This document shows positions 14,452 through 21,108 of a DNA stretch of 38,989 bases, one piece after another. Each line of letters starts with the position of its first letter. Position 1 is the first letter of the stretch. This DNA is from Polaromonas sp. 39-63-25 (GTDB taxonomy: Bacteria; Pseudomonadota; Gammaproteobacteria; Burkholderiales; Burkholderiaceae_C): assembly GCF_002278925.1 (NCBI RefSeq), contig NZ_NCJH01000028.1, positions 1 to 38,989 of the forward strand, given 5' to 3'. Made by a program: the position numbers and the translations under genes. The notes beneath the pieces were generated by a model. It did not search any database and had not been told where the DNA came from. It saw nothing but the letters and a program-made list of their open reading frames with translations.

Positions 14452-15828
14452 ATGCAAGACAACAAGACCTCTCAAATCCCTCTGTGGCGCCAGTTGCAGG
14501 GGGCGGCTTTTCTATTGATGGCCGTTCGCGGCGGCCGCTCCATGACCGCCGCGCTCGAAGACATCGACGCCACCCTCCGGCCCGGCGTGCAGGCCCTGGG
14601 TTTTCATGCGCTGCGCTGGCTCGGCCGGGCCGAAGCCCTGCGCCAGCAACTGGCCCAGCGGCCGCCGCCGCCGGAGGCCGACGCCCTGTTGTGTGTCGCT
14701 TTGGCGCTGGCCTGTACGGAAAGCGGCCCAGACGACACTGCTGCCTGCCGCCTGCCGGAAGGCGACAGCCCCCGCTATACCGCTTTCACGCTGGTGGACC
14801 AGGCCGTGGAAGCCGCCAAACGCGACGAGGCCACGGTGCACCAGGCCAGCTTCATCAACGGCTGTCTGCGCCGCTTCCTGCGCGAGCGCGACGCTCTGAT
14901 GGCTTCGACGGAAAAACATCCGCAGGCGGTCTGGAACCACCCGCAGTGGTGGATAGACCGGGTGCGCAAGGACCACCCGGACAGCTGGCAGGCCATCCTG
15001 CATGCCAATAATGCCAAAGCGCCGCTGATTCTCCGGGTTAATACAAGAAAAACGACCCCAGCCCAATACCTGCAAGCGCTGAAAGCTATGAATATCATAG
15101 CAACTCAGGTGGGCCCGCAGGGGGTGATGCTGGCGACGCCGAGCGCGGTGACGGCACTGCCCGGGTATGCCGAAGGGCATTTTTCGGTGCAGGATGCCGC
15201 GGCGCAGATGGCGGCTCCCTTGCTGCTGGACGGGCTGGCCCCCGTCGGTGGCGCGCCCTTGCGCCTGCTGGATGCCTGCGCCGCGCCCGGCGGCAAGACG
15301 GCACACCTGCTGGAACTCGCCGACTGCGAGGTCACGGCGCTCGATATTGACGCGCGGCGCTGCGAGCGCATGGCGCAGAACCTGCAGCGCCTGGGCCTGC
15401 AAGCGGACATCCGGGTGGGGGATGCCGCCCGCCCCGACGGCTGGTGGGACGGCCGGCTTTATGACGGCATCCTGCTCGATGCACCGTGCACCGCATCGGG
15501 GATTGTGCGGCGCCACCCGGACGTGCGCTGGCTGCGCCGGCCGACCGACATCGCCCAGCTGGCCGCGCTGCAGGCGCGGCTGCTGGAAACGCTGTGGCCG
15601 CTGCTCCGGCCGGGCGGCCGGCTGCTGTACTGCACCTGCTCGGTTTTCAGGGCGGAAGGTGAGCAGCAGGCCCAAACGTTTGTTACGCACCACAGAGACG
15701 CCCATTTCATGCCATCACCCGGGCATTTGCTACCCCAAAGTGGCGCCCTGGAGACCGTCTTCCCGGACAATTTGGAAGGTGAGCACGACGGTTTCTTTTA
15801 CGCAGTTTTTGAAAAACGCAAAGCCTGA
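14452..15828 (+). CDS. rsmB: 16S rRNA (cytosine-967-C5)-methyltransferase RsmB
   Basis: RsmB methylates C967 of 16S rRNA using S-adenosylmethionine. The 458-residue protein has an N-terminal NusB-like RNA-binding region (about 1-150) and a C-terminal Rossmann methyltransferase. Visible motifs are LLDACAAPGGKTAHLLEL (AdoMet binding), DAPCTASG (C346) and TCS with the nucleophile C396. A GCTATGAATATCATAGC hairpin lies in frame at 15085-15101, apparently a dispersed-repeat half embedded in the gene. The ribosome binding site is weak. A GTG-started exported protein begins four bases after the stop. Confidence 0.93.
   Translation: MQDNKTSQIPLWRQLQGAAFLLMAVRGGRSMTAALEDIDATLRPGVQALGFHALRWLGRAEALRQQLAQRPPPPEADALLCVALALACTESGPDDTAACRLPEGDSPRYTAFTLVDQAVEAAKRDEATVHQASFINGCLRRFLRERDALMASTEKHPQAVWNHPQWWIDRVRKDHPDSWQAILHANNAKAPLILRVNTRKTTPAQYLQALKAMNIIATQVGPQGVMLATPSAVTALPGYAEGHFSVQDAAAQMAAPLLLDGLAPVGGAPLRLLDACAAPGGKTAHLLELADCEVTALDIDARRCERMAQNLQRLGLQADIRVGDAARPDGWWDGRLYDGILLDAPCTASGIVRRHPDVRWLRRPTDIAQLAALQARLLETLWPLLRPGGRLLYCTCSVFRAEGEQQAQTFVTHHRDAHFMPSPGHLLPQSGALETVFPDNLEGEHDGFFYAVFEKRKA
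15085..15101 (+). repeat. Half-copy of the dispersed hairpin repeat inside rsmB
   Basis: GCTATG (15085-15090), a five-base loop and CATAGC (15096-15101) match the first hairpin of the repeat family also seen at 12489, 26596, 35068 and 38816. It is in frame and adds residues around AMNIIA. The surrounding 70 bases are richer in A and T than the rest of the gene, which fits an inserted element kept because it does not break the frame. Confidence 0.5.
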
Positions 15829-15832
15829 CTCG

Positions 15833-16480
15833 GTGCTGCGGCGGCTTCTGACGTTCTGGGTGTGCACTGTGATGGCGCTTGCCAGTCACGCGGCGCTGGC
15901 GACCGAGGTGAGCCAGTTGAAGATGGAGCGCTCCGACGAGGGTGTGTACCTGTCAGCCAGCCTCCAGTTCGACCTGCCCCCTGCGGTTGAAGACGCCCTG
16001 CTCAAGGGCATTCCCATGTTTTTCGTGGCCGAGGCCGACATCTTCCGCAGCCGCTGGTACTGGTACGACAAACGCATCACCACGGCGACGCGCACCATGC
16101 GCCTGGCCTTTCAGCCGCTGACCCGGCGCTGGCGCCTCAATGTGCTGCCCGGCGCCATCAGCGTCACCGGCTTGCGCGCTTCCTTCAGCCAGAACTACGA
16201 CAATCTCGACGATGCCGTGGCGTCGATCCAGCGCTTTTCGCGCTGGCGGATTGCCGATGCGGCGGAAGTCGAGCCCGGTGTCCGGCACAACGTCGATTTC
16301 CGTTTCCGGCTCGATCTCTCGCAGCTGCCCCGCCCCTTCCAGATCGGCGTGGCGGGGCAGAAAGACTGGACGATCACCGTCGAGACCAGCCGCGACCTGG
16401 TCGCCGAACCGATTCGCGACCTGTCCCGCGACGCCACCAAAGACCTCTCCAGGGAAGCCGTCAAAGAGGCGGAGAAGTGA
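15833..16480 (+). CDS. Exported DUF4390 protein
   Basis: This 215-residue protein belongs to the DUF4390 family, of unknown function, regularly found between rsmB and an NtrY-type kinase in Burkholderiales. I chose the GTG at 15833, four bases after rsmB, because it gives a full signal peptide: MLRRLLTFW, then a hydrophobic stretch ending ASHAALA. An ATG at 15872 would cut most of that signal. The mature part is beta-rich with paired aromatic and arginine residues (FRSRWYWYDKRI). The stop overlaps the next start (GTGA), so translation of the kinase is probably coupled. It may act in the periplasm as a partner of the kinase, which is inference. Confidence 0.8.
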   Translation: MLRRLLTFWVCTVMALASHAALATEVSQLKMERSDEGVYLSASLQFDLPPAVEDALLKGIPMFFVAEADIFRSRWYWYDKRITTATRTMRLAFQPLTRRWRLNVLPGAISVTGLRASFSQNYDNLDDAVASIQRFSRWRIADAAEVEPGVRHNVDFRFRLDLSQLPRPFQIGVAGQKDWTITVETSRDLVAEPIRDLSRDATKDLSREAVKEAEK

Positions 16481-18756
16481 ACCTGAAGGGCCATGTGTCG
16501 TCGCTGAAAAGCAGTCCGGCTTTTCGCTGGACGGTGGGTGTCGGCGTTGGCACCATGGCCGCGCTGGGGCTGGTGCTGCTCTTTTTGCTGACCCAGGCCA
16601 CCGGCAACCGCGAACTCTACGAACGCAACTACGTCCTGCTGTTCGGGCTCAATGTGGCGGTGGCCGCCTTGCTGCTGCTGGTCATCGGCTGGATTGTCGT
16701 GCGCCTGATCCTGCGCCTGCGCAAAGGCAAATTCGGCAGCCGCCTGCTGGTCAAGCTGGCCGCGATTTTTGCGCTGGTGGGCCTGCTGCCCGGCATGATG
16801 ATTTACGTGGTGTCCTACCAGTTCGTCTCGCGTTCGATCGAAAGCTGGTTTGACGTGAAGGTCGAGGGCGCGCTGGACGCCGGCCTGAATCTCGGCCGGG
16901 TCACGCTCGACACGCTGGCCACCGAGCTGGGCAACAAGACCCGCGCAGCCGCGGGGCAACTGACGCAGACACCCGATGCCTCGGCCGGCCTGGCACTGGA
17001 GCGACTGCGCGAGCAGCTTGCCGTCAGCGACGTCGTGTTGTGGTCGGCCTCCGGGCAGATGATTGCCAGTGCCGGCGATTCGCGTTACTCGCTCAAGCCC
17101 GAGCGGCCACCGGCGCAACTGCTGCGCAGTGCCCGCAGCCAGCGCGTGGCCACGCAGATCGAGGGGCTCGACGAGGTGGCCTTGCCAGGCGCCGAGACGC
17201 CCGGTAGCGCGGCAAGCCTCGCCGCGGGCAGTGCAACACCGCCCCGCATCAAGGCCCTGGCGCTGATCAACAACCCCAATGTCGGCCTGCTCGGCGAGAT
17301 CCGCTTCCTGCAGGTGACCGAGGTGTTGCCGGCCAGCCTGGTGGCCAACGCCATCGCCGTGCAGGAAGCCAACCGCGAGTACCAGGAGCGCGCCCTGGCC
17401 CGGGGTGGCCTGCGCAAAATGTACATAGGCACACTCACGCTCAGTTTGTTCCTGGCCGTGTTCGGCGCGGTGCTGCTGGCGGTGGTGCTGGGCAACCAGC
17501 TGGCCCGGCCCCTGCTGGTGCTGGCCGAAGGGGTGCGACAGGTGGCCCAGGGCGATCTGACGCCCAAGGCGGCGCTGCAGGGCAAGGACGAACTGGGCGG
17601 GCTGACCCGATCCTTTGCCGACATGACCCAGCAACTGGCCGACGCGCGCGGCGCAGTGCAAAAAAGCATGGACCAGGTGGATGCCGCACGCGCCAATCTG
17701 CAGACCATCCTGGACAACCTCACCGCCGGCGTCATGGTGCTGGACCTCAAGGGCCGCATCCAGACCAGCAACCCCGGCGCCACGCGCATCCTGCGTGTGC
17801 CGCTGGCGGCTTACCACGGGCAGTCGCTCAGCGACATTCCCGGGCTGGAGGTTTTTGCGCAAGGCGTGCAGGCCCAGTTCGACGCCTACTTTGGCGAGAA
17901 CCAGCTGCACGACGTGGAGCACTGGCAGCAGTCGTTCGAACTCAATGCCGCACAGCCCGGCGCGCCCGACAACGCCATCACGCTGATCGCACGCGGCGCC
18001 AAGATGCCGGGCAGCGAATGCCTGCTGGTGTTCGACGACGTGTCCGAAATGGTCTCGGCCCAGCGTGCCCAGGCCTGGGGCGAAGTGGCGCGCCGGTTGG
18101 CCCATGAGATCAAGAACCCGCTTACCCCCATCCAGCTGTCGGCAGAGAGGCTGGAGATGAAGCTCACCGGCAAGGTGGCCGAGCCCGAGCAGATCCTGCT
18201 GACCAAATCGGTCAAGACCATCGTCGACCAGGTCGATGCGATGAAACGCCTGGTCAACGAATTCCGCGACTATGCCCGCCTGCCGGCCGCCGAACTCAAG
18301 CCCGTCGACCTCAATGCACTGGTCAACGACGTGATGCAGCTTTATGCCAACGAGAATGCGGTCGTGCCGGTCTACACCGAGCTCGACCCGGTTTGCCCCC
18401 CCATCAAGGCAGATTCGCAACAGATCCGGCAGGTTATTCACAACTTGTTGCAAAACGCTCAGGACGCCCAGGAGGGCCGGCCGGAGGGCCGCGTGCTGCT
18501 CAAAACCGAGTACTCCGAGACCTCGAAGCGAGTGCGCCTGACGGTGCGCGACAACGGCACCGGCTTCCCGGAACACATCCTGAAACGGGCGTTTGAGCCC
18601 TACGTCACGACCAAGGTCAAGGGCACCGGTTTGGGGCTGGCCGTCGTCAAAAAAATTGCCGATGAACACGGCGCACGGGTCGATATTTCAAATCGCGTGG
18701 TTGACGGCGTCGTGCAGGGCGCTCAAGTATCGTTATCATTCGCAGTTGTGACATAA
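16477..18756 (+). CDS. ntrY: NtrY-like membrane sensor histidine kinase
   Basis: This kinase probably phosphorylates the regulator encoded next to it. The 759 residues contain three N-terminal membrane segments (about 14-36, 48-72, 89-112), an extracytoplasmic domain, a fourth segment (about 312-335), HAMP (about 336-390), PAS (about 405-500), HisKA with H543 in RRLAHEIKNPLTP, and the ATPase domain with NLLQNAQDAQ, DNGTGFP and GTGLGL. The layout matches NtrY, which in other bacteria responds to nitrogen or redox state. The start is GTG, overlapping the upstream stop. The true signal is not visible from sequence. Confidence 0.88.
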   Translation: MNLKGHVSSLKSSPAFRWTVGVGVGTMAALGLVLLFLLTQATGNRELYERNYVLLFGLNVAVAALLLLVIGWIVVRLILRLRKGKFGSRLLVKLAAIFALVGLLPGMMIYVVSYQFVSRSIESWFDVKVEGALDAGLNLGRVTLDTLATELGNKTRAAAGQLTQTPDASAGLALERLREQLAVSDVVLWSASGQMIASAGDSRYSLKPERPPAQLLRSARSQRVATQIEGLDEVALPGAETPGSAASLAAGSATPPRIKALALINNPNVGLLGEIRFLQVTEVLPASLVANAIAVQEANREYQERALARGGLRKMYIGTLTLSLFLAVFGAVLLAVVLGNQLARPLLVLAEGVRQVAQGDLTPKAALQGKDELGGLTRSFADMTQQLADARGAVQKSMDQVDAARANLQTILDNLTAGVMVLDLKGRIQTSNPGATRILRVPLAAYHGQSLSDIPGLEVFAQGVQAQFDAYFGENQLHDVEHWQQSFELNAAQPGAPDNAITLIARGAKMPGSECLLVFDDVSEMVSAQRAQAWGEVARRLAHEIKNPLTPIQLSAERLEMKLTGKVAEPEQILLTKSVKTIVDQVDAMKRLVNEFRDYARLPAAELKPVDLNALVNDVMQLYANENAVVPVYTELDPVCPPIKADSQQIRQVIHNLLQNAQDAQEGRPEGRVLLKTEYSETSKRVRLTVRDNGTGFPEHILKRAFEPYVTTKVKGTGLGLAVVKKIADEHGARVDISNRVVDGVVQGAQVSLSFAVVT

Positions 18757-18822
18757 CAACACTGCGGGCCCTGAGGTGGGTACCGCAGAATTGACAACTG
18801 CAGGCAGGGGTAGCGTTTCAAC

Positions 18823-19500
18823 ATGGCAAACATTCTGGTGGTGGACGACGAGCTGGGCATACGTGACCTGCTCTCCGAAATTCTCAACGACGAAGGGCAT
18901 CAAGTCGAACTCGCGGAAAACGCTGCGCAGGCCCGCGCCGCGCGTGGCCGCTCCCGGCCCGACCTTGTGCTGCTCGATATCTGGATGCCGGACACCGATG
19001 GCGTGACGCTCCTCAAGGAATGGTCGTCCAGCGGCCTTCTGAGCATGCCGGTGATCATGATGAGTGGCCACGCCACCATAGACACTGCCGTGGAAGCCAC
19101 CAAGATCGGCGCGATCGCGTTTCTCGAGAAACCCATCACGCTGCAAAAGCTGCTCAAGGCGGTCGAACAGGGCCTTCTCAAGTCGGCCGGCCGCAAACCG
19201 CTGGTCACACCTGCGGCACTGCTGCATGCGGTGGACATGACGGTGGAGGTCGCGATGACCGGCCAGGTCATGCCGGTGGCGGTGGACCTCGGCCCGCAGG
19301 CCACCCAGAGCTTTCTGCTTGAAAAGCCGCTGCGCGATGCACGCGACGAGTTCGAAAAAGCCTATTTCGAATTCCACCTGGCCAAGGAAGGCGGCTCCAT
19401 GACCCGCGTGGCAGAGAAGACCGGACTCGAGCGCACCCACCTGTACCGCAAGCTCAAACAACTCGGCGTCGACCTGACCCGGGGCAAGCGCGCCGCCTGA
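18823..19500 (+). CDS. NtrX-like response regulator without an AAA+ domain
   Basis: The protein of 225 residues has a receiver domain (about 1-120) with D8/D9, phospho-acceptor D52, S81 and K103. A linker of about 60 residues follows, then a Fis-type helix-turn-helix at the C-terminus (EFHLAKEGGSMTRVAEKTGLERTHLYRKL). NtrX proteins usually have about 450 residues with a sigma-54-interacting AAA+ domain in the middle, and none is present here. It should therefore bind DNA but not activate sigma-54 polymerase directly. It follows the kinase after 66 bases. The tRNA-Phe promoter overlaps its stop. Confidence 0.88.
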   Translation: MANILVVDDELGIRDLLSEILNDEGHQVELAENAAQARAARGRSRPDLVLLDIWMPDTDGVTLLKEWSSSGLLSMPVIMMSGHATIDTAVEATKIGAIAFLEKPITLQKLLKAVEQGLLKSAGRKPLVTPAALLHAVDMTVEVAMTGQVMPVAVDLGPQATQSFLLEKPLRDARDEFEKAYFEFHLAKEGGSMTRVAEKTGLERTHLYRKLKQLGVDLTRGKRAA

Positions 19501-19502
19501 TA

Positions 19503-19508
19503 TATAAT
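19503..19508 (+). promoter_or_regulatory. Probable -10 element of the tRNA-Phe gene
   Basis: A perfect TATAAT lies 11 bases before the tRNA, just after the stop codon of the response regulator. I see no strong -35 at the usual 16-18 bases, so the upstream element would lie inside the end of the coding region and be weak. Confidence 0.5.
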
Positions 19509-19518
19509 CTTAGGCTCA

Positions 19519-19594
19519 GGCCCGGTAGCTCAGTCGGTAGAGCAGAGGATTGAAAATCCTTGTGTCGGTGGTTCGATTCCGCCCCAGGCCACCA
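19519..19594 (+). tRNA. pheT: tRNA-Phe (anticodon GAA)
   Basis: The 76-base cloverleaf shows D arm GCTC..GAGC, anticodon stem GAGGA/TCCTT around TTGAAAA, and T arm GGTGG-TTCGATT-CCGCC. The anticodon GAA reads UUC/UUU (Phe). CCA is encoded at the 3' end. The acceptor stem GGCCCGG/CCAGGCC has one mismatch, C5 with A68; the other six pairs are Watson-Crick. Own promoter and terminator suggest it is a single transcription unit. Confidence 0.96.
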
Positions 19595-19603
19595 GAACAA
19601 TTT

Positions 19604-19629
19604 CCTTGTGAATCAACAGGTTCACAAGG
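19604..19629 (+). other. Perfect inverted repeat after tRNA-Phe
   Basis: CCTTGTGAA (19604-19612) and TTCACAAGG (19621-19629) form a nine-pair stem with an eight-base loop, nine bases after the tRNA. No T-run follows directly. It may be a 3' processing signal or the site of a dyad-binding protein. Confidence 0.45.
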
Positions 19630-19640
19630 TAGATGCAGCA

Positions 19641-19670
19641 AAAGCGGCCCCTCAAAAGGCCGCTTTTTTT
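19641..19670 (+). terminator. Intrinsic terminator of tRNA-Phe
   Basis: AAAGCGGCC (19641-19649) pairs with GGCCGCTTT (19658-19666) around an eight-base loop, and the T-run continues to 19670. It is a textbook intrinsic terminator on the + strand. Confidence 0.88.
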
Positions 19671-20155
19671 GTTTTCTGACGCAGTCTCTGACGTTCGCAT
19701 TGGAATTCGACTGCATAGCAGTGTCCGTTGACTGCGGGCCGCTGCGCTGCAGACCCGCCTTGGGGGTCGCAGGCAAGCAGGGCGAAAGCAGTCGGGAAGG
19801 CGACGTCGAAATGCGGCAAGGTGCTGCCGCCGTGCGGTCAGTGCGGTGTCATCACCGGCCGGCAGTCGGACGCGAAGCGCCTATTTTTTTGCCGGGCAGG
19901 ATCGTTGCCAGTATCAAAGTACTTGTTGATGTATGTATAAATCTGCCCGCCACGCAGTATGTTCGTCAGGCATCTGCTGATGCGGCCGCGAGCTTGATGG
20001 GGCGGCGGAACTGCTGAAGCCGAATGGCGCCGAAGTTGTTGATGCCAACCGAAGGGAGTCGAAAATGCCGCGCGACAGGCTGCGAAGACGACGTGGACCT
20101 GGCTGATGGAGGGCTTGACCCAAGGCGCCGGATCTTGACGGTGCAGAACAAGTGT
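19671..20155. other. Stretch without a recognisable gene
   Basis: About 485 bases between the tRNA-Phe terminator and the ArsR regulator hold no open frame that I recognise. Short protein-like stretches appear in different frames around 19990-20130, separated by stops and shifts, which could be a decayed gene. I see no RNA gene, transposase or integrase remnant. A TTGACG at 20135-20140 and TATATT at 20155-20160 could be promoter elements for the regulator, but their spacing (14) is short. Confidence 0.5.
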
Positions 20156-20179
20156 ATATTCGAATTCATTGAACAATAT
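20156..20179 (+). promoter_or_regulatory. AT-rich dyad, candidate operator of the ArsR regulator
   Basis: ATATTC (20156-20161) faces GAAcaATAT (20171-20179) across nine bases, an imperfect dyad in otherwise GC-rich DNA. Sulfur-responsive ArsR proteins of the BigR/SqrR type bind AT-rich dyads of the form ATTC-N8-GAAT, and this site is one base longer. Autoregulation is inferred. A related TATATTC..GATATC stretch lies upstream of fccA (22740-22761). Confidence 0.35.
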
Positions 20180-20207
20180 CGACTTCTCTGAGGCTAAATC
20201 GACACCT

Positions 20208-20555
20208 ATGGCTAAGCTCGCAAGCGGAACAGATTCATCTTCAATCACCGAGTCTGATCAGGTTTTTGAGTCTGCCGCAGAACTTTTTCGGGCCATGTCG
20301 GCGCCAATGCGGCTGAAGATCATCAGCAGCTTGTGTAATGGCGAGAAAAACGTGAGTCAGCTGCTCATGGAAATCGACACCACTCAGCCCAATATGTCCC
20401 AGCACCTGAACACGCTTTATCAGAGCGGCTTCATTGGCAAGCGCCGGGATGGTGTCCAGATTTTCTACCGGATCATCAATGACCGGATTGTGACGCTGTG
20501 CCGGGCGATCTGCACGCAGATCGCGATCGAAACGGACGAAAAAAATGGCCGATGA
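20208..20555 (+). CDS. ArsR/SmtB-family transcriptional regulator, probably sulfur-responsive
   Basis: The 115-residue protein is a winged helix repressor with the recognition helix in TTQPNMSQHLNTLYQSG and the wing in KRRDGVQIFYRI. Cysteines are C43 (SLCNGEK), C97 and C101 (LCRAIC). BigR/SqrR regulators sense persulfide with one cysteine near C43 and one in the last helix. By hand alignment C43 lies three residues later than theirs, so the sensing chemistry may differ. I chose ATG 20208; TTG 20169 in the same frame would add 13 residues and overlap the dyad. It converges on the sulfide-oxidation genes, which makes them likely targets. Metal sensing is an alternative. Confidence 0.82.
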   Translation: MAKLASGTDSSSITESDQVFESAAELFRAMSAPMRLKIISSLCNGEKNVSQLLMEIDTTQPNMSQHLNTLYQSGFIGKRRDGVQIFYRIINDRIVTLCRAICTQIAIETDEKNGR

Positions 20556-20564
20556 AGCCCGGCA

Positions 20565-21014
20565 TCAGGGCTTGATGTAAACGAAGCCTTCCTGGGCTTG
20601 CAGTTTGGCTGCTTCTGAAACGCCTGAGGGGACAATTTTTGCTTCCATGAGAAGCTTGTCCGGTGAAATATTGCGCGTTGTCAGCGTATTCTTGCAGACA
20701 CGGAATTCAACACCACGACCAGCCAGTGTGCTGACGGTGGAGCTGAACTCGCGTCCACGACTGTCCTTTGCGTCCTGAAGCATGAAGTCGATACCGGGTC
20801 CGTTGGTGACCACCACAATCCTGGCTTTGGGGTCTGCGTTCAAATGGTTCTGGACGTTGTTCAGTGCGGCTGCAGCAGTTTCAATGCCGGTGGTGAGGTG
20901 ATAGACCGCCTTGACGGGCTGGGACGCCGGTGCGCCCTGGCTGGTGGTGGCGCAGCCCGAGACGGCGCCGGCAGCGAACACAGCGATCGCCAGGGAAAGA
21001 ATAAGTTTGTGCAT
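20565..21014 (-). CDS. DsrE-like lipoprotein
   Basis: The 149-residue protein starts with a lipoprotein signal (MHKLILSLAIAVFAAGAVSGC), with lipobox VSGC and modified cysteine at C21. The rest is a DsrE/DsrF-type fold of about 115 residues with one conserved cysteine, C107 (EFRVCKNTL), the position that carries sulfur in DsrE proteins. Most DsrE proteins are cytoplasmic sulfur carriers, so a membrane-anchored, extracytoplasmic form beside sulfide dehydrogenase suggests it accepts or shuttles sulfane sulfur made in the periplasm. That role is inferred. A GAGGA site precedes the ATG. A terminator-like hairpin separates it from fccB. Confidence 0.82.
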   Translation of the reverse strand: MHKLILSLAIAVFAAGAVSGCATTSQGAPASQPVKAVYHLTTGIETAAAALNNVQNHLNADPKARIVVVTNGPGIDFMLQDAKDSRGREFSSTVSTLAGRGVEFRVCKNTLTTRNISPDKLLMEAKIVPSGVSEAAKLQAQEGFVYIKP

Positions 21015-21025
21015 GAATCGTCCTC

Positions 21026-21058
21026 AAAAAAAAATGAATCCCCGGCAGGTGCCGGGGA
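21026..21058 (-). terminator. Terminator-like hairpin between fccB and the DsrE gene
   Basis: Read on the minus strand, TCCCCGGC pairs with GCCGGGGA (eight pairs, four-base loop, 21039-21058). A run of nine T follows (21034-21026) after a four-base gap. It lies after fccB and immediately before the ribosome binding site of the downstream gene. It probably reduces read-through rather than ending the operon completely. Confidence 0.62.
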
Positions 21059-21108
21059 AGGCAAAGGGAAAAAGGTAAGAGGTAGAGGCAAACAAGTTGC
21101 CAGCCCTC

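Noticed and set aside
16195-18669. Long minus-strand open frame opposite the NtrY-like kinase
   Set aside because: The kinase on the + strand has all expected motifs; the antisense frame has low-complexity shadow composition.
19519-19594. tRNA-Phe as an integration site with a second attachment copy
   Set aside because: I looked for a repeat of the tRNA 3' end (GATTCCGCCCCAGGCCACCA) further downstream and saw none in the window, and no integrase gene is present.
19550-20248. Overlapping open frames on both strands in the stretch after tRNA-Phe
   Set aside because: They run through the tRNA or its terminator, or lack a ribosome binding site, and their sequences resemble no family I know.
20555-20573. 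AAGCCC..GGGCTT hairpin between the convergent ArsR and DsrE genes as a bidirectional terminator
   Set aside because: Six pairs only, and on the minus strand the T-run starts too far from the stem; on the + strand there is none.
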